Shown: positions 1 through 13,193 of the stretch, piece by piece
Layout of the letters: each line of letters starts with the position of its first letter
Position numbering within the stretch: the first letter of the stretch is position 1
DNA from: Sinotaia quadrata
Lineage: Eukaryota > Mollusca > Gastropoda > Architaenioglossa > Viviparidae
Direction of reading: 5' to 3'
Length of the DNA stretch: 64,000 nucleotides
Assembly (NCBI GenBank): GCA_028829895.1
Contig: CM054180.1
Span: 89,405,135 to 89,469,134 of the forward strand
The notes under the pieces: generated by a model
The model's database searches: none
What the model was told of the DNA's origin: nothing
Seen by the model: only the letters and a program-made list of their open reading frames with translations
Made by a program: the position numbers and the translations under genes

Positions 1-2250
1 ATTCTAATATATTGCACCCTTGTGTGTATTTTCACATATTTGTATGATTACTATTAGCAGTATAAAGTAACAAAACCCAATATTAATTATTCAGATTAAC
101 TAGTGTGAAAATTAGTATATATAATATCTGTAAAGGGCGAAAATGCAGTTACTACATTTAACATAAATTTAATATAAATTTATTTTTATTTTGAATTTAT
201 TTCTTCCTTTATGGCAAAACTTATATCTAAATTTGGTATGTAAAATATTCGTAAGCCATTAGACAACTGATTCTGACCCATCGAGAAAAGGGAACACAAA
301 GAAAGTAAATTGAATAACAGGGATCGGCGTAGCTCGCACATGGTCGGCAGACACCCGCTCTGATTACATCGTGGCACGCGCGTCATAAGCAGTGGGGAAG
401 TTTGACCATCGGCTATTAACCTAGGGAGTTGAGACAAACGATAAGAATGTCGACCCTTTAGTGCAGGCTTGCCCAACCATAAATAGGGCGACCACGCTAA
501 TTAATTTCACTACGAGTTTTCTCGAGGCCCGCAACGACTTCCTGCGGAGATAGAGCGAGTAAGACAGAATAAGAGATGTCTGAAATGGTAATTATATTTG
601 TAAATAATAATTCGAATTTTTCCTTATTTCAATTGTTAAGTTGTATTTTTCTATGAATGCTTGTATTTAAAATGATTGAAATTTGTAATGTTATTCTTGG
701 TGTCGAACAAAACGCTTGTAAGAAATTAATGAGAACCAAGAATAAGATTGCAGACTTAACGCTTATCAAAACATGAACTGATGTACGCAAAACACTTGTA
801 TATTCCACAGCTCAGAAGTCAAAAGGAGTAAATCAAAAGATTACTCACATGGAGTAAGTCAAAGGATCAACTGAAAGGATCAAAGATTACTCAAAAGGAG
901 TACTTCAAAAGGGGTGGAGTCTCGCAAGGCTAAACAAAGAATTCTAACAAGTTCAGCTTTAACTTCACTAGAGACCTTGGCACTGAGTACCTGGTCTACA
1001 TATATTGTCATTGGAGCATTACTGGACTGTTGCGTGAAAACCCAGTTGATCGAGAAGACGACGGAAAGGTTTACAACATTAAGAATTTGTCTGACAAGAT
1101 TTGCTTGAAGAAACGCACGTGGATATTACGCGTCATGCAGGCAAGGCGGCCTGTAACGAAGAGAGTGACTTTTCGAACTGGATAATACGGTCGGGGAGAC
1201 TTGTATTGGGACGTAAATTTCACTAGTAATATGAGTTTCTACCCAGTAGAGAAATCTATGGCTTGACAAATTAACAGAGTAATGAATGACTCTATATTTT
1301 AGTGCAACAAAGTTAATAACTGACTTGTGTGTGTGAGAATTTCGTTGAACTATAATCGGAACCAGGACACTTCGTTAATAATTGTGTATAACCGAGTGCC
1401 TGACAAGAACTGTGAACGTGAACACTTAGCAGGAGTAAAGTGAAAGACTTTTGCAAGCTTGTTCAACCCGTAGCCTGTATTGCGCGCCAGCTGCCAGTGC
1501 TGAGCGTAGACGGATACGACGACCACAAATCACATCAGGTGAATGCTTACTTATGTTGCATTACATGTCTGTAATCGTTCTGTGATTAATGTGAATTTCT
1601 GATTTGTATTCTTTCCTATAGTCTGTTTTAGAGATTATAACAAAGATAATTTTTCTTGATTTATTTGAAGACCTAGTAATTGTTCTAGGCAACGTATGGA
1701 ATTTATTTCATGTTCAGACTGTATTAATTTCTAGTAATGGTTCTAGAGGATTAATATATATATAACTATTATTCTTAATTAAGTTAGAGTAATAGACTTG
1801 AGGGATCTGCAAATCTCTGATATCGCCTTGAGTGTAAATTAATTGTTATTCATTGTAATTGATTTATTGTTGTTCTTTTCTTAATAAATTCTTATTCATT
1901 TAACTTACTCACTCTTGTCACGTGACAGAGGCAAATGTGTTAGAGGGTGATGGTGGGGGCTCGTAATGACGTAATACATTATAACAAAAGACAGTCTAAA
2001 GACACATTTCTTAGAGTAGGTCCGTCATCTAATTGGGGAGATAATTGTGAGCGCCTGATAACGACTCTGAGACTGACAAGAATAGTGCAGCTAGGGCCGG
2101 TTATTTGGACGAGTAACACCTGGAGGGAAGACATAGTTAGTGATGTACCCCAGGGCTTGACTTGGTCACTCCCAGACTGCAGAAAGACGAAGACTCTGTC
2201 GTGGACTTAGTGTATGATTGCAGGAGGAATTGAATGTGGAAAGATAATTA
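1..2250 (+). other. Possible LTR-retroelement end (5' LTR plus primer-site region), uncertain
   Basis: A stretch with higher GC and CpG than its surroundings. Near 1860-1970 it has an AATAAA-type signal, a T-rich run, then GGTGGGGGCTCGTAATGACG, which resembles the GGGGGCTCG core seen just after the LTR in some retroelements primed by tRNA-Pro-like tRNAs. No TG...CA pair or target duplication could be fixed and no gag or pol reading frame follows. Small ORFs here are not convincing. It may be a fragment of another LTR family. Confidence 0.25.
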
Positions 2251-3420
2251 TTTTAAATTATGAATGTTATCACACATTGAGTAATCATCGACACTAGTAC
2301 CATTCACAATATCATTTTATAAATTATTCATAAACTAAATTTTAAACAAGAAGCTCATTGTTTTATAGAAATTAGTTTATAAACATAATCACCAACAAAA
2401 CTATTAATTATCAACCAGTAAATCTGATAATATTATTGTCTGCTTTTAAATGGTCCTGCTTTGCTTACTAATTGACAGTTAGGTTCGAAGATTTGCAAAA
2501 ACGAATTTAGATTTTGCTTTTCTGTATCAGATCCAGATTTCTCGAGTCTGAAAATCTGAGACTTCGCACAAATGAAAGAATGTTCTGTATATTCATTATA
2601 CCAACTTTCTAATATTAAGAACAAGTTTAGAAAATGTGGCAGAATCATGAGTGGATTCTAAGCATCTATGGAAAGACAACATTATGTGAAATATAGTTAT
2701 GCAATCCAATGTTTGAAGTGGTCTGCTGTGAGCATGCTTGTGCACATGCATGCAAGCAGGCATGAATGTATATATGTGAAGAGAAATAGATGATCATATT
2801 TTATTCTAAAATGGTTACCTAAACAAAAAGATTGAGGTGTGCTTTCGGACTCTTTAAGAAGTAGCAAAATGGAAGTCTGCCCTTACATCAAACAATAGTA
2901 GGGATAAATAATATTCTAAACTAGAGTATATAAGCTAGAGTGGAAATTAAAAATTAATGTATTGCTAGGAATATAAATTAATTTGTTTACTGGAAGGCTT
3001 GATTATAAGTCACACTACAAGTGAAAATTTGAGCATCATTTAGCAAATGACCTTGACCATCATTTTTTTGATGAGCACTTTGATGTTGTCTGTTTTGTGA
3101 ACACAATAAGCAACATAAAGCTGGCCATGTGAAAACTTCCTTCCTTCCCTCCTTCCTTCCTCCCTTTATGGCCTTATGGAAACTTCCTTCACTCCCCTCC
3201 TTCTTTCCCTTCCATTTGCTCAAAATAACTCCCAAATGCTTGAGAATAATGCTGATCATGTAAATTAAAAAAACATATGCTCAAAGGTCAAGGATGCTTT
3301 AGGATTGTCAGGAAATATTAGGCAAATTATGCCAAATTATGGAAACATTAATTTTGTTTTATTAATCGTTTCAACTTATTAATCGTTCAAGTATCTATTT
3401 AATTTATGAGAAGAGACTTC
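2251..3420. other. Non-coding intron 7 sequence
   Basis: AT-rich, with a purine/pyrimidine-biased patch (CCTTCC repeats, 3138-3215) whose minus-strand frame is open only because of low complexity. A phase-0 pseudo-exon-like segment at 2469-2555 is discussed under rejected items. No other feature seen. Confidence 0.4.
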
Positions 3421-4260
3421 TGCTAAGCAACTATGCTCGGCTGATGTAATAACATGTTTACGGGTTGAGAGTATGTGGGTCATGCTAATAGGTGACGGAA
3501 AGACCATTAACCAAATACAAGATGCCCATATCTTGTAAAGCTAAATCATTTATTCACTTAGAGATTTGGAATTGTGAATTAGCTATAGCTAATTAGTGGA
3601 GATTGTAAAGAGTAATCTATCGCTGTCATCACAAAGTCCATATAATCGCTTATCGTAACATGACACTGTAGAATGATGTTATTCATTACAGCTGGTCTGG
3701 AAGTCTTGGAGATGAGACTCAAATTCCAGGAGTCTTGGAGATGACTCAAATTCCAGGAGTCTTGGAGATAAGACTCGAATTCCAGGAGTCTTGGGGAAGA
3801 GACTCGGATCCAGAGGTTAGACTGAGAGTCCTAATCTGGCATCTTCAAACTCAGGGACCAATTGCTCGAAAACTACACCAAGTGCCGTAACCGACATTGG
3901 AGGGACCCGATAGAAGATAACTGCCGCGTGACGTCAAAACCATACCGGTCAATCGATGACAGCAACAGTTAACTGCTTCATGAACTCTTAAAGTTAAGTG
4001 GGCTATGTCCCAATGATAGGCAGAATAAACAGTAAATTGTGTATATAGCCATTTGGAATTTGGGCTTTACAGGATAGATTATCTCTAATAATCCATGATT
4101 TGTAAATGTTCATTTTTTTCTATTATTTGAGTTGTTATTAAATTTGTTGTTATCTTACCCATTGTTACATAATTGTTTGTAGCATGACTGGAGATTAGCT
4201 AGCTGGGGTGGGGTGGGGGGCGAGCCGTAATAAAGGGATAAAGAATCATAAATCTTAATT
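3421..4260. other. Repeat-derived segment with a short tandem array
   Basis: Contains the GAGTCTTGG array and, near 4195-4240, GGGGTGGGGTGGGGGGCGAGCCGTAAT, reminiscent of the G-rich motif at about 1945-1965. This suggests a second decayed LTR-type fragment. Ends and target duplication could not be located. Confidence 0.25.
3704..3811. repeat. Tandem repeat, about 29-bp unit, four copies
   Basis: Four consecutive units of the form GGAGTCTTGGAGATGAGACTC-AAATTCCA, of 27-29 bp with small changes. Each unit contains an inner inverted repeat GAGTCTTGG...GAGACTC, so the array could form repeated small hairpins. Confidence 0.85.
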
Positions 4261-4839
4261 TATAATTAAGTTATCTATTACAAACAGAATTAATTAAAGT
4301 AATCTTCAGAATTTTCTACACATGCTGAAAAACTGTGGCCCTGTACAATATTTTACAATTTAAACAATACACCAGCTTAATGTATTTCAACTATAAATTG
4401 TACTACAGTTTACAAATTGCAATAAACAACCTTAAGCATGCTGATTTCTCATTATAATTATTTCATGCAATGATGTTTAAACTGTTTAACTCTGTAATTC
4501 ATTTCTTCAAATTCTCTTTGATATCTACAGTGATTTGTTTCATAAACAAAAACAATTCACAACTTAGTCATTAAATACAAACAAAACAAACTAATAAATT
4601 AAATCAGACTCTTATATAATGTTCAGAAATAACTCTTGGACCAGCTATGTCAACAAAAATCTGTCTATCATCCATAAATGATAATTGTCTGCTATAAGTT
4701 TGTCCACTACATGTATACTTTCATCACTGACAATGGAATTAAATGTGGCAGAGCAGCTTTCTCAATGATGCTCATTTAGATCAAAGCAACTCCCTGTTGA
4801 CCAGTCAATTTGCTTAGATATGACACTCTACAAGTTGGT

Positions 4840-6062
4840 GGGGTTTTATGAAATGAGAGCAAAAATGGGTTATCATGTTTGAACTGTTATAAAAACCACT
4901 AAACAAGTCATAATCAAGTTATAATAGTAATAAAAGTTACTAAAAAATTATTTTACCATTCAAAAATATATTTAAAAAATATCCCGGTTCATGAAATTGT
5001 TATAAAACGATACATTTTTTAAAATATAAAAACTGATAAGAAGAAATAGATATTTAAGAAATAAAAATAATATTTTTTTTAAGTAAAGCTAAATGAAAGA
5101 TATCTGGAAAATATTGTACTAGCACAAAAACGGTAAAGATTTGTTGCTTTGATGATGGAACTAATTAATAATTAACTTTGCACATTCAAGAACAAACATA
5201 CATGCAAATACAACACAAAAAACAATCTAGTGGGGTGTGGCTATGTAAAAGAAAAGAAAACACAAAACACAAACATATATTTACACTTAATTTGGATTTA
5301 AGCTTTAAAAAATAAACAGATGTTTGTATGTTCTTGTTTTTGCATATGACTATTTACACTGCTGTAAAAGTAATTATTATAATCTTGTGACTGCTTATAA
5401 AACAAACAAATGCTTGCGAAACAAACAAAACAAACATCTTCACTTTTGGGGTGGGTACATGTGATTGATATTTGTTAGTGTAGTAACACTTTACAGTTTA
5501 TTGGTGATATGGGGCATTACACTCCTTGCATAAATTAATATCACACTTAGCACAACCAAAAATTGTATCCCTGCAGACTTGTTGCTTGAGATAATATCGA
5601 CAGCAGTTTCTCTTGGACATCCTGATGCTAACGTGACCTCACACACTTTCATCATTGCGGGACAACACTCTCACAACTTCAGGATATTGTCATTTTCTGG
5701 CAATGAATCCAGCAATGAGTGGCAAGTTCATGATAAAGATCAAAATGAGAAAAAGGTTTGCATCAGTGGACTGCAGTTTAAGTCTGGTCATAATGTATGA
5801 AAATGTTTGTGATGGCAGAAATTTACTAGAAACCAAAAGATGTATTTCCTGGTCTTCTTGGAATTCCACCCACAGTCATACTTCATTCTCTTCTGGTCAT
5901 AAATGTACACCCCATTCAATTGAGCAGTATAGTCAAGGAGAGCTTGTGGCTGGAGAACAAGTTGATAAGCACCAATGAGTCCACAGAGTAGTGCAGAAAA
6001 ATGCACTTACATAATCTACAGTGCAATGCAGAAAAACATGCTTCCATCAAGTAATGGGTTAA
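4840..6062 (-). mobile_element. piggyBac transposon remnant, copy 1 (C-terminal transposase part)
   Basis: Minus-strand translation between about 6000 and 5500 shows typical piggyBac C-terminal features: LCGLIG, ALLDY..QLNGV...DQKRMKYDCGW.SKKT.KYIFWFLVN, and a terminal Cys/His cluster (FGCAKCDINLCKEC...H) near 5515-5575. The right end is TTAA followed on the minus strand by CCCATTACTTGATGGAAGC, matching the piggyBac rule of TTAA targets and CCC-type termini. Frames are broken. The 5' terminus is joined almost directly to the C-terminal half, so the N-terminal and catalytic parts are deleted. The left end (about 4840) is set by similarity to the copy at 25.6 kb. Confidence 0.75.
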
Positions 6063-7828
6063 TTGCACTGAAACACTAATACAACAAGACCATTCATATA
6101 TACAGTGTGTACTGTTTGGAGTAAATCTTCTATAGAAATTCAAAATAAAATATCTTCCAAAAGAGATTTAAAAGGCTTCATCAATTTCAAATGCCATACT
6201 GAAATCACAGTGATATTTCCAAATGTGAACAAAGTGTAAGGTTTCGCAAGAAGTATCATGAGATCTGAAGCTAAGTTTATTTTTAACCACTTGTCTGTAA
6301 AATGTTTATTTTTTAACATCTCACCTGTAAAAAATTTAAAGTAAAAAGTTCTTGACTGTAACTGGATCATAATGCAATCCAGTCATGGCTCAGATATGTT
6401 TAACATTCACCAACAGCTTACTCATTTTACTGTTCAAATGCCATTGTTATAATTGTATTATCCAGATGAAGGCTATTTAGCTAAAATATTGACTCCTATA
6501 GTTGATTTTGAATTGTGTACTGCTTATAAAGTATTCTAAATTTTCATGTACAATGATTTACCCAAAGATTATTATCTACTGTTCCTCCTAGAATGTTCAA
6601 TGATCCACCAAATAACTGGGTGAATCATAAGCATTTATTAAATCCAATAGCTATATCATGCATTGTAAATGATTTAATATTTTCTCTATCATTAGCTGCT
6701 GACATAATTTTGCCAACAGACTACTTTGCAGTCTCAGGACACTAGATTTTAAAAAATATGGCAAATGAGATGTGGAACTATAAAAGTACACCAGCCATTA
6801 ATTTACTGGCATCTGTGAAGTTCAAATCCCATTGCAGAATATGAAGATATTAATTTGCTTTAATTTTTCACTACATTTTTGTATATGTGATCTTTCCTAT
6901 TATTATCTGCATTTTCATTTATCAGTTTCAAAGTGGAAGCAAAAAAAAGTCTTATTCAATCAACAAAATTAAAGCAAAAGAGAACTATTTTCTTTTATCA
7001 CTTTGAATCAGTCTGAAACTGTTCTAAGACCCTGTGATGAAACTCTTTTTTTACTTAATAAACCATCACTATCTAATGCAATGCACACACACCTGGTGTC
7101 TGTGCTCCCCACACAAATGCATGGATTTTATTCTGTTAGTTTGTTCAACAAATCACAATAAATATTTTGAAACTGATACAATTTAATATCATATGGCAGG
7201 AAGTTGATTTTTCCTTTCAGCTGGATCTGATTATTTCATTTTCAGAAAATGTCAATTTAGAATGACTTATGATTGAAACTGTTTTAATTTAGGATATGTG
7301 ACCAGAAGATATTTTTTTTCAACTAATCTACACTGTTCTTTCCTCCATCCCTCCCTCTCTCCCTGTTTGCAAATGAAAGATAGGGAATTATAGGTTTCCC
7401 AATGATTCATGATAAAATTGAAAAAGACTTATTAATTTGTTTCTGGCAAATCAAAACTTGCATTCTTTACTGAATGCTATTAATCCAGTATCATTCTATA
7501 TCTGGATTAGACAATGATGATTCATGATTTTATGCCAACCCAAGAAAAAGTAAATGATCTTCCAGCGTATTCCACAATGGCATGCTGAAACTTGAAATCA
7601 ATACTGATCACCATCAAACAATGTGAACATAACTAATATAATATCAAAAAACATTTTACTATTTATATCTATGTATATTTTTATATTCTTCGTAGTCCTT
7701 TCCAATTTACTTTCTAACATAAAATAATATTCTAAAAATGTTAAGCTCTACAAAATCATCTAAACTATTACTCTATTACTACATCACAAAATTCATGTAA
7801 ATGTAAATGTCTAATAACTGCGACATAC
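6063..7828. other. Intron 7, no gene recognised
   Basis: AT-rich sequence without convincing exons. Around 6790-6850 (CTGGCATCTGTGAAGTTCAAATCCCATTG) there is a faint resemblance to a tRNA B box as in SINEs, too short to call. Confidence 0.4.
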
Positions 7829-7961
7829 TTTGGTCAGTTTTTTGCGGAATATTGAGCGACGTGTCTTATTAGTGCCAGAAGATTCTTCATGATTTATAAC
7901 AATTGGTGAACGCTGTGCCTCCTTCTCATCTCCACTTTCAGATGTCACTGATATCGTCCTT
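7829..7961 (-). CDS. unc80: UNC80 exon 7 (residues 990-1034), last exon found in the window
   Basis: The acceptor gtttcttttag is followed by one base that completes the Arg codon from exon 6. It encodes RTISVTSESGDEKEAQRSP and ends TRRSIFRKKLTK at donor AAA|GTATGT, phase 0. The basic/serine-rich composition (RR-S, FRKK) is what the UNC80 linker after the HGG..RRVALS block looks like, but pairwise conservation is lower than for exons 3-6. The next exon would begin in phase 0 to the left. Confidence 0.75.
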
Positions 7962-9690
7962 CTAAAAGAAACAAGAAAACAAATTTTTTCGACATCCTTC
8001 AAACTAAACAAAAGCTATTAATCACATTTACTATACCCAATTAATAAACAAAAATTACTGCATTTTTACTACAGGTCTAATAGATTTTTTAAAACTGGTT
8101 TTAACTTTGCATAATCTGACTTAAAATCTATTTATAAACATTTTTACAGATATTCAGTTGATGATTTATGTACTAATGTATGAGAAAATTCATAATCAGC
8201 TATAATATGCATGAAATTCTGAGTATGAAAAAAATTTAGGATACCCTGTCAAGGGAATGAACAATATGTAAAGAATAGACACTGGTGACTGTCACTACTG
8301 ACAAAAAATTCAAGCCTTTAGCAAACAAAGTACAGGTAAAATGCATTTAGATATATGTCCAACAAATACTTATATCATAAAAATCAGTACTTTCATTATA
8401 ATATATCAAAATACAGGATGTTTTGATGCATTATAATATGTACAAAGGAAAATATAAATTAAAAAAAAAATGTTGTAAAAGATTACAATTTCATTTGATA
8501 GATTGCTGCACATATGAAATGGCTATGACTCCTAGAAAGCAAGTTGTGAAATACATGACAACTGGTAAAGTACTGATCATTCATAGTTACATACAGAGAG
8601 TCAATGGAGATGTTTGCTTTGTTATTTTTAAAATTTAGTCAAACACAAAAGAATCTGAAGTATATGTTGATCAGATTTATAACTACAGCATATTTAACTT
8701 TTTAAAAACTATTCAAAATAATGATGTCTAGCACACATCCTAAATGTTTTTAAAAAACATAAACACTAAATGTCTGGAAGGAAAAAAGCTGGTTTCTAGA
8801 ACTCAAAGAGTGACACTTTCAATAGCCCTAGCTGTTTGGTTTTTTTTATAGTTAATGTTTGCAAAATAATCCATGATTGAAGAGTGCTTAGTTGAATATG
8901 TACTTATGATCACATTTGGCAATGAAGGCAAACCTATGTCAGATTCTTGGTAATTTAATCTCTGTATAAGTGCCAGAGCTTACTCAACCAAGTCAAAAGA
9001 GCTTGGATGACTTCAGAAAAAGAGTACTCTCTGTAACTTCTGTTGCTGATATATTATTGTTCCAGGCTGATAGGTATTTCAAGTTGCTAAGCAAATTCAG
9101 CTTCTTTCTCTGTTTTCTATTCATAACAATACACCTATTTTACATTAACAACTTTCTTTTATTCTTTTTCTTTTGAAATTCTATAGTATTTTTTACACAA
9201 TGCTTTGTAAATGTGAATAAAAAACTGGACTTTTGGTTATAACAAATAAATATTTGTTTATTTTCATTTTGGACAGTAAAATTTAAATGGATAGGTTTTG
9301 TAATAGTAATAGATGACAGCAGAATTTAAGATAACTAGAAATTATTAAGGTTTTATTACTGATATACATGTTCAAATTGGTGCTGAGGTAAATGTTTGGG
9401 TTGTTGAGACAATATAAAATATGGCAAGTAACAATAAGTCTCAAGATTAAACATGTATATATATTTTTTTGTGAAGTGTAGTTGAAGCATTTTATTATTG
9501 GCACCTGTGATGCATAACATTTAAGTTTATGACTAATCCTTCCGAACTAAATTATTTTAGAGACTGGAACTGCCAAGTACTGTGATTTAAATCAAAACAT
9601 TGTTCATCTTTATAATGTGCATTTAATGATATTTTAACTTAAAATGAACCATAATAATTGTATTTACTGGATATTGTTTCACTCAGTAAG
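7962..9690. other. Intron 6 (distal part), no gene recognised
   Basis: AT-rich, no splice-flanked conserved ORF. Two short open frames (about 8423-8638 and 8970-9176) end in low-complexity Phe/Lys stretches and look accidental. Confidence 0.4.
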
Positions 9691-9692
9691 TA

Positions 9693-12095
9693 CAGTCGAA
9701 CCCGGATATGTCGACGGCCTAGGGATTTGATAAAAAGTGTTGAGATAAGTGATGATTGAGATTACAGAAAACCAATATTACAGTACTATAACATGTGCTT
9801 GAAATTTCTTTATGTACATGATGTGTGTTAATGAATGAGAATGTACGGGTTTGGTGATATTTTACACAACAGTGTTGCCATGATTTGTTTGATGACGCGA
9901 TCAGCATGCTATAAAAATGTACATACAACAAAAGGTTTATGTACAGGCAGTTAATATGGTTTCTTTACAAAGTCTAAACTGCTTTGTTGCTTTTTGCCTT
10001 TAACAGTCTACTTGAAAACAAATGCTTCAATATTACATGTAACATGCTTGAAATGTCTTTATATACATGATGTGCGTTAATAAATGAGAATGTACATGCA
10101 CATGTTTTTGATATTTTACACAACAGCGTTGCCGCGATTTGTTTGATGATGTGATCGGCATGCTATAAAAATGTACTTACATGTACATTGTTTGCTAACA
10201 ACAAAAGGCTTATGTGCACCAACTAACAGCAGAGATTTACAAGTACATATATACAATAAAAATGTACAAACCTTTCATTATATTCTCCAACATTGCAAAC
10301 ACAAAGATCGCTCACAAAATCACAAAAATCCTGCAGGGTGTACACTGTAATTCATTTTTACAAAAAAAGCTAACCAATGTCAAAATTAAATTCACTAGTC
10401 ATTTCGCTCTGACACAGCTCTGAAAAGTATCATACACACAGTTACTTCAAAAGCAGGCTAATTAACATAAAAGAGGTGTGAGCCAGTTGAAGGGCATCGA
10501 TAACTAACATTTTCAAAAGCTGACGATGATTAGTCATGGGGATCGAGATAACTGATGTTAAGTGGTGATTTGGGCCCTCTTTTGTGCTCGAGATACATGT
10601 ACAGTCCAAAGAAAGAAACAAACAAACAAGCAAAGAGACACTGTATTAGTGTTTGGTGACATAAAAGAATCAACATAACTGATGAGAAAATGCTATGACA
10701 AGAAGGAATTTGGCCCACCGTTGATTCTCGATACAAACCTTTCATTATACACGTTTGTACTGTACATGTATTCTCCAACATTGCAAACACAAAAATTGCT
10801 CACAAAATCAAAAAAATCTGCAGGGTGTACATGTAGTTCATTTTTACAAAAAGCTAACCAGTATCAAAATTAAATTTGCATGTAATTTTGTGTGTGTGTG
10901 TGTGTGTGTGTGGGCCGAAGCCGCCTCTGAAATGTATCGTACAAGCGGTTACTTCAAAAGTGGGCTAACTAACATAAAAGATGTGTGAGCCAGTTGAAGA
11001 GCAACAGTGTGCCTATTTTGCCCGTGGCAAATATCACGCCCGATGAGGAAAACAATGCCCTTCTAAGCTGGTTGTTAACAAGCCATGACCATTTATTGTT
11101 AGCGAGATGGCGAAGTTACATCGATAACTAACATTTTAAAAAGCTGACAATGATTAGTCATGGGATCGAGATAACTGATGTTAAGTGGTGATTCGGGCCC
11201 TCTTTTGTGCTTGAGATACAGAAACAAACAAAGAGATATTGTATTTAGTGTTCGCCAACATAAAAGAATCAACATAACTGATGAGAAAATGCTATGACAA
11301 AGAGGGAATTTGGCCCACCGTCGATTCTCAATACAAACCTTTCATTATACATGTATATGTACCATACATGTATTCTCCAACATTGCAAACTCAAAGATTG
11401 CTCACAAAATCAAAAAAATCTGCGGGGTGTATGTGTAGTTCATTTTTACAAAAAGCTAACCAGTATCAAAATTAAATTTGCGAGTCATTTTGTGTGTGTG
11501 TGTGATGTTCTCGGTCTTGATTTGCTACTGGGGGATCCCCACAACCTCTATCTAAGGTGGAGGGAAGGAGGAAGAGGGTGAAACAGGTCACAACTATTAG
11601 ATGCACACCCTCAACCGCTCTCTGTCGGTGGGGGGGAGGGGGCCGAAGCTGCCTCTGAAAAGTATCATACAAGCGGTTACTTCAAAAGTGGGCTAACTAA
11701 CATAAAAGAGGTGTGAGCCAGTTGAAGGGCAACAGTGTGCCTATTTTGCCCGTGGCAAACATCGCACCCGATGAAGAAAACAATGCCCTTAAGTTTAAGC
11801 TGCAGGTTGTTAACAAAACATGGCCATTTATTGTTAGCAAGATGGCAGAGTGGCATCGATAAATAACATTTTCAAAAGCAGGTGAATAGTCATCACAGGG
11901 GTCAAGATAACCAACTTAAGTCACGTTTTTGGCACTCTTTTGTGCCCAAGATAGTAGGGTTTGGTGACATAAAAGAATCGATGTAACCAATGAGAAAATG
12001 CTAAGACAAAGAGGGAATTTGGCAGTTCCACACCAAAAACATCGACTTACTATGGTTGGCGGGTTAACCGATGCCGAGAAAAGTGGGTTCGACTA
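9693..12095. mobile_element. TA-flanked Tc1/mariner-pogo-like non-autonomous element with internal direct repeats
   Basis: Begins TA|CAGTCGAACCC and ends GGGTTCGACTA|TA: short terminal inverted repeats flanked by TA dinucleotides (9691-9692 and 12096-12097), as expected for the IS630/Tc1/mariner/pogo group. The interior has no transposase. It is built from direct repeats: two units of about 260 bp (about 9780-9950 and 10040-10200, sharing TTTTACACAACAG.GTTGCC) and three units of about 600-740 bp (landmark GAGAAAATGCTA.GACAA at about 10683, 11282 and 11991). Sub-blocks such as GTGTGCCTATTTTGCCCGTG and two (GT)n tracts are repeated. ORFs inside are shadows of these repeats. Confidence 0.7.
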
Positions 12096-12097
12096 TA

Positions 12098-13026
12098 TTC
12101 TATTTTTATGTATTATCTAATATATATTTCATTTGCTGCCTACAAGACTTATGGTTCTACACTTTTGTCATGGACTGTGATCATGGAATTGGCATGGCAT
12201 TATTCAATTTTTAAAATATCTTGATCTAATAGTTGAAAATGGGCCAAATCATTAAAATAATAATAGGATAACAAAAAAGTCATCAGAATTAAAATTTGTA
12301 AAGAGCTTAGTAAGGGCTATATAATTAAAATAATAATAGGAAAGCAATAACATTTAGAAAGTAAAGTTTGTTCACATAATACTATTCCATAGGTGAGATT
12401 TCATGAGCAATTATAATAGGTAAGCAAGAGCAGTCAACAATTAAACTGAGGTAATGCATGCATCCATACTCAACAGTGATAGGTGGAACAGATTATTGTA
12501 CATAAGAAGAGTAGTGAATCTGTTTCTTATGGATTATTGGTGAGAGAACTGAAGATCAGGATAGTGGTCTAAATAAAACTAACAAGTATGAAGAAAATAA
12601 TGGGAATGTTCAGAAAAATAACAGTTTTTAAAGTATAAACTAAATGGAGACACCTCACACAATATGTAATAAACAAATTTAACATATCTATTATTATGAG
12701 TAATTTACAAAGATTTTAACAGTTTGTATTCTGCATTTAAAATTTGTTAAATTTCAATAATCTACTGCAAAACTTTGGGTATTGGTAGAGAAAAATTTGA
12801 GAGTAAAACAAGGGTCAGAGAAACTAGTAAAAGTATAAATATGAACTAAAAAGTACAAAAGAAATATTATTTAGAACATGTTAAGTTCTTCAAAGTATAC
12901 AGGTTAAGTCTATAAATTGCAGGATAATGATAAAATGTATAAGAAAATTTAACATGTTGTGTAAGTACATTTTACAAAGTGTATAACAACCATTTATAGT
13001 CTGTGTAAATAAAAATATTTAAAAAC
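12098..13026. other. Intron 6 (proximal part), nothing recognised
   Basis: AT-rich; a short ATTAAAATAATAATAGGA phrase occurs twice (about 12254 and 12326). No gene or mobile element identified. Confidence 0.4.
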
Positions 13027-13193
13027 CTAATGCATGTGTTGTTCCTTTGTTTCAAGTCTCTTTCTTTCTGGACTGTTTCTCGCTTCAATTTTTGCAAAGA
13101 ATCTAGCAGACCACTTAAAGCCACTCGACGGTATGTGCCACCATGAACTTCTTTCAGATAAGCCAACAGTTGTCGAACATCACAAAACAGGCT
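13027..13193 (-). CDS. unc80: UNC80 exon 6 (residues 935-989)
   Basis: Starts after acceptor gtttccatag with SLFCDVRQLLAYLKEVHGGTYRRVALSG as one open block (conserved part of UNC80: DVRQL..Y.KE.HGG..RRVALS.LLDS). It then enters a charged, poorly conserved tail (KRETVQKERDLKQR). The most plausible end is TTAG|GTTTTT, a weak donor lacking the usual A/G at +3 and G at +5. The phase it gives (two bases) is exactly what exon 7 needs to form Arg. An undetected GC donor or a small extra exon remains possible for the 3' edge. Confidence 0.85.

Noticed and set aside
2469..2555. Candidate UNC80 exon 8 on the minus strand (87 nt, phase 0, donor TTA|GTAAGC, reads IFRLEKSGSDTEKQNLNSFL...)
   Set aside because: The splice signals and phase fit, but I see no conservation with UNC80 and the acceptor has a poor pyrimidine tract; left unannotated.
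2987..3259. Minus-strand 90-codon ORF rich in Gly/Lys/Glu
   Set aside because: Generated by a low-complexity CCTTCC tract.
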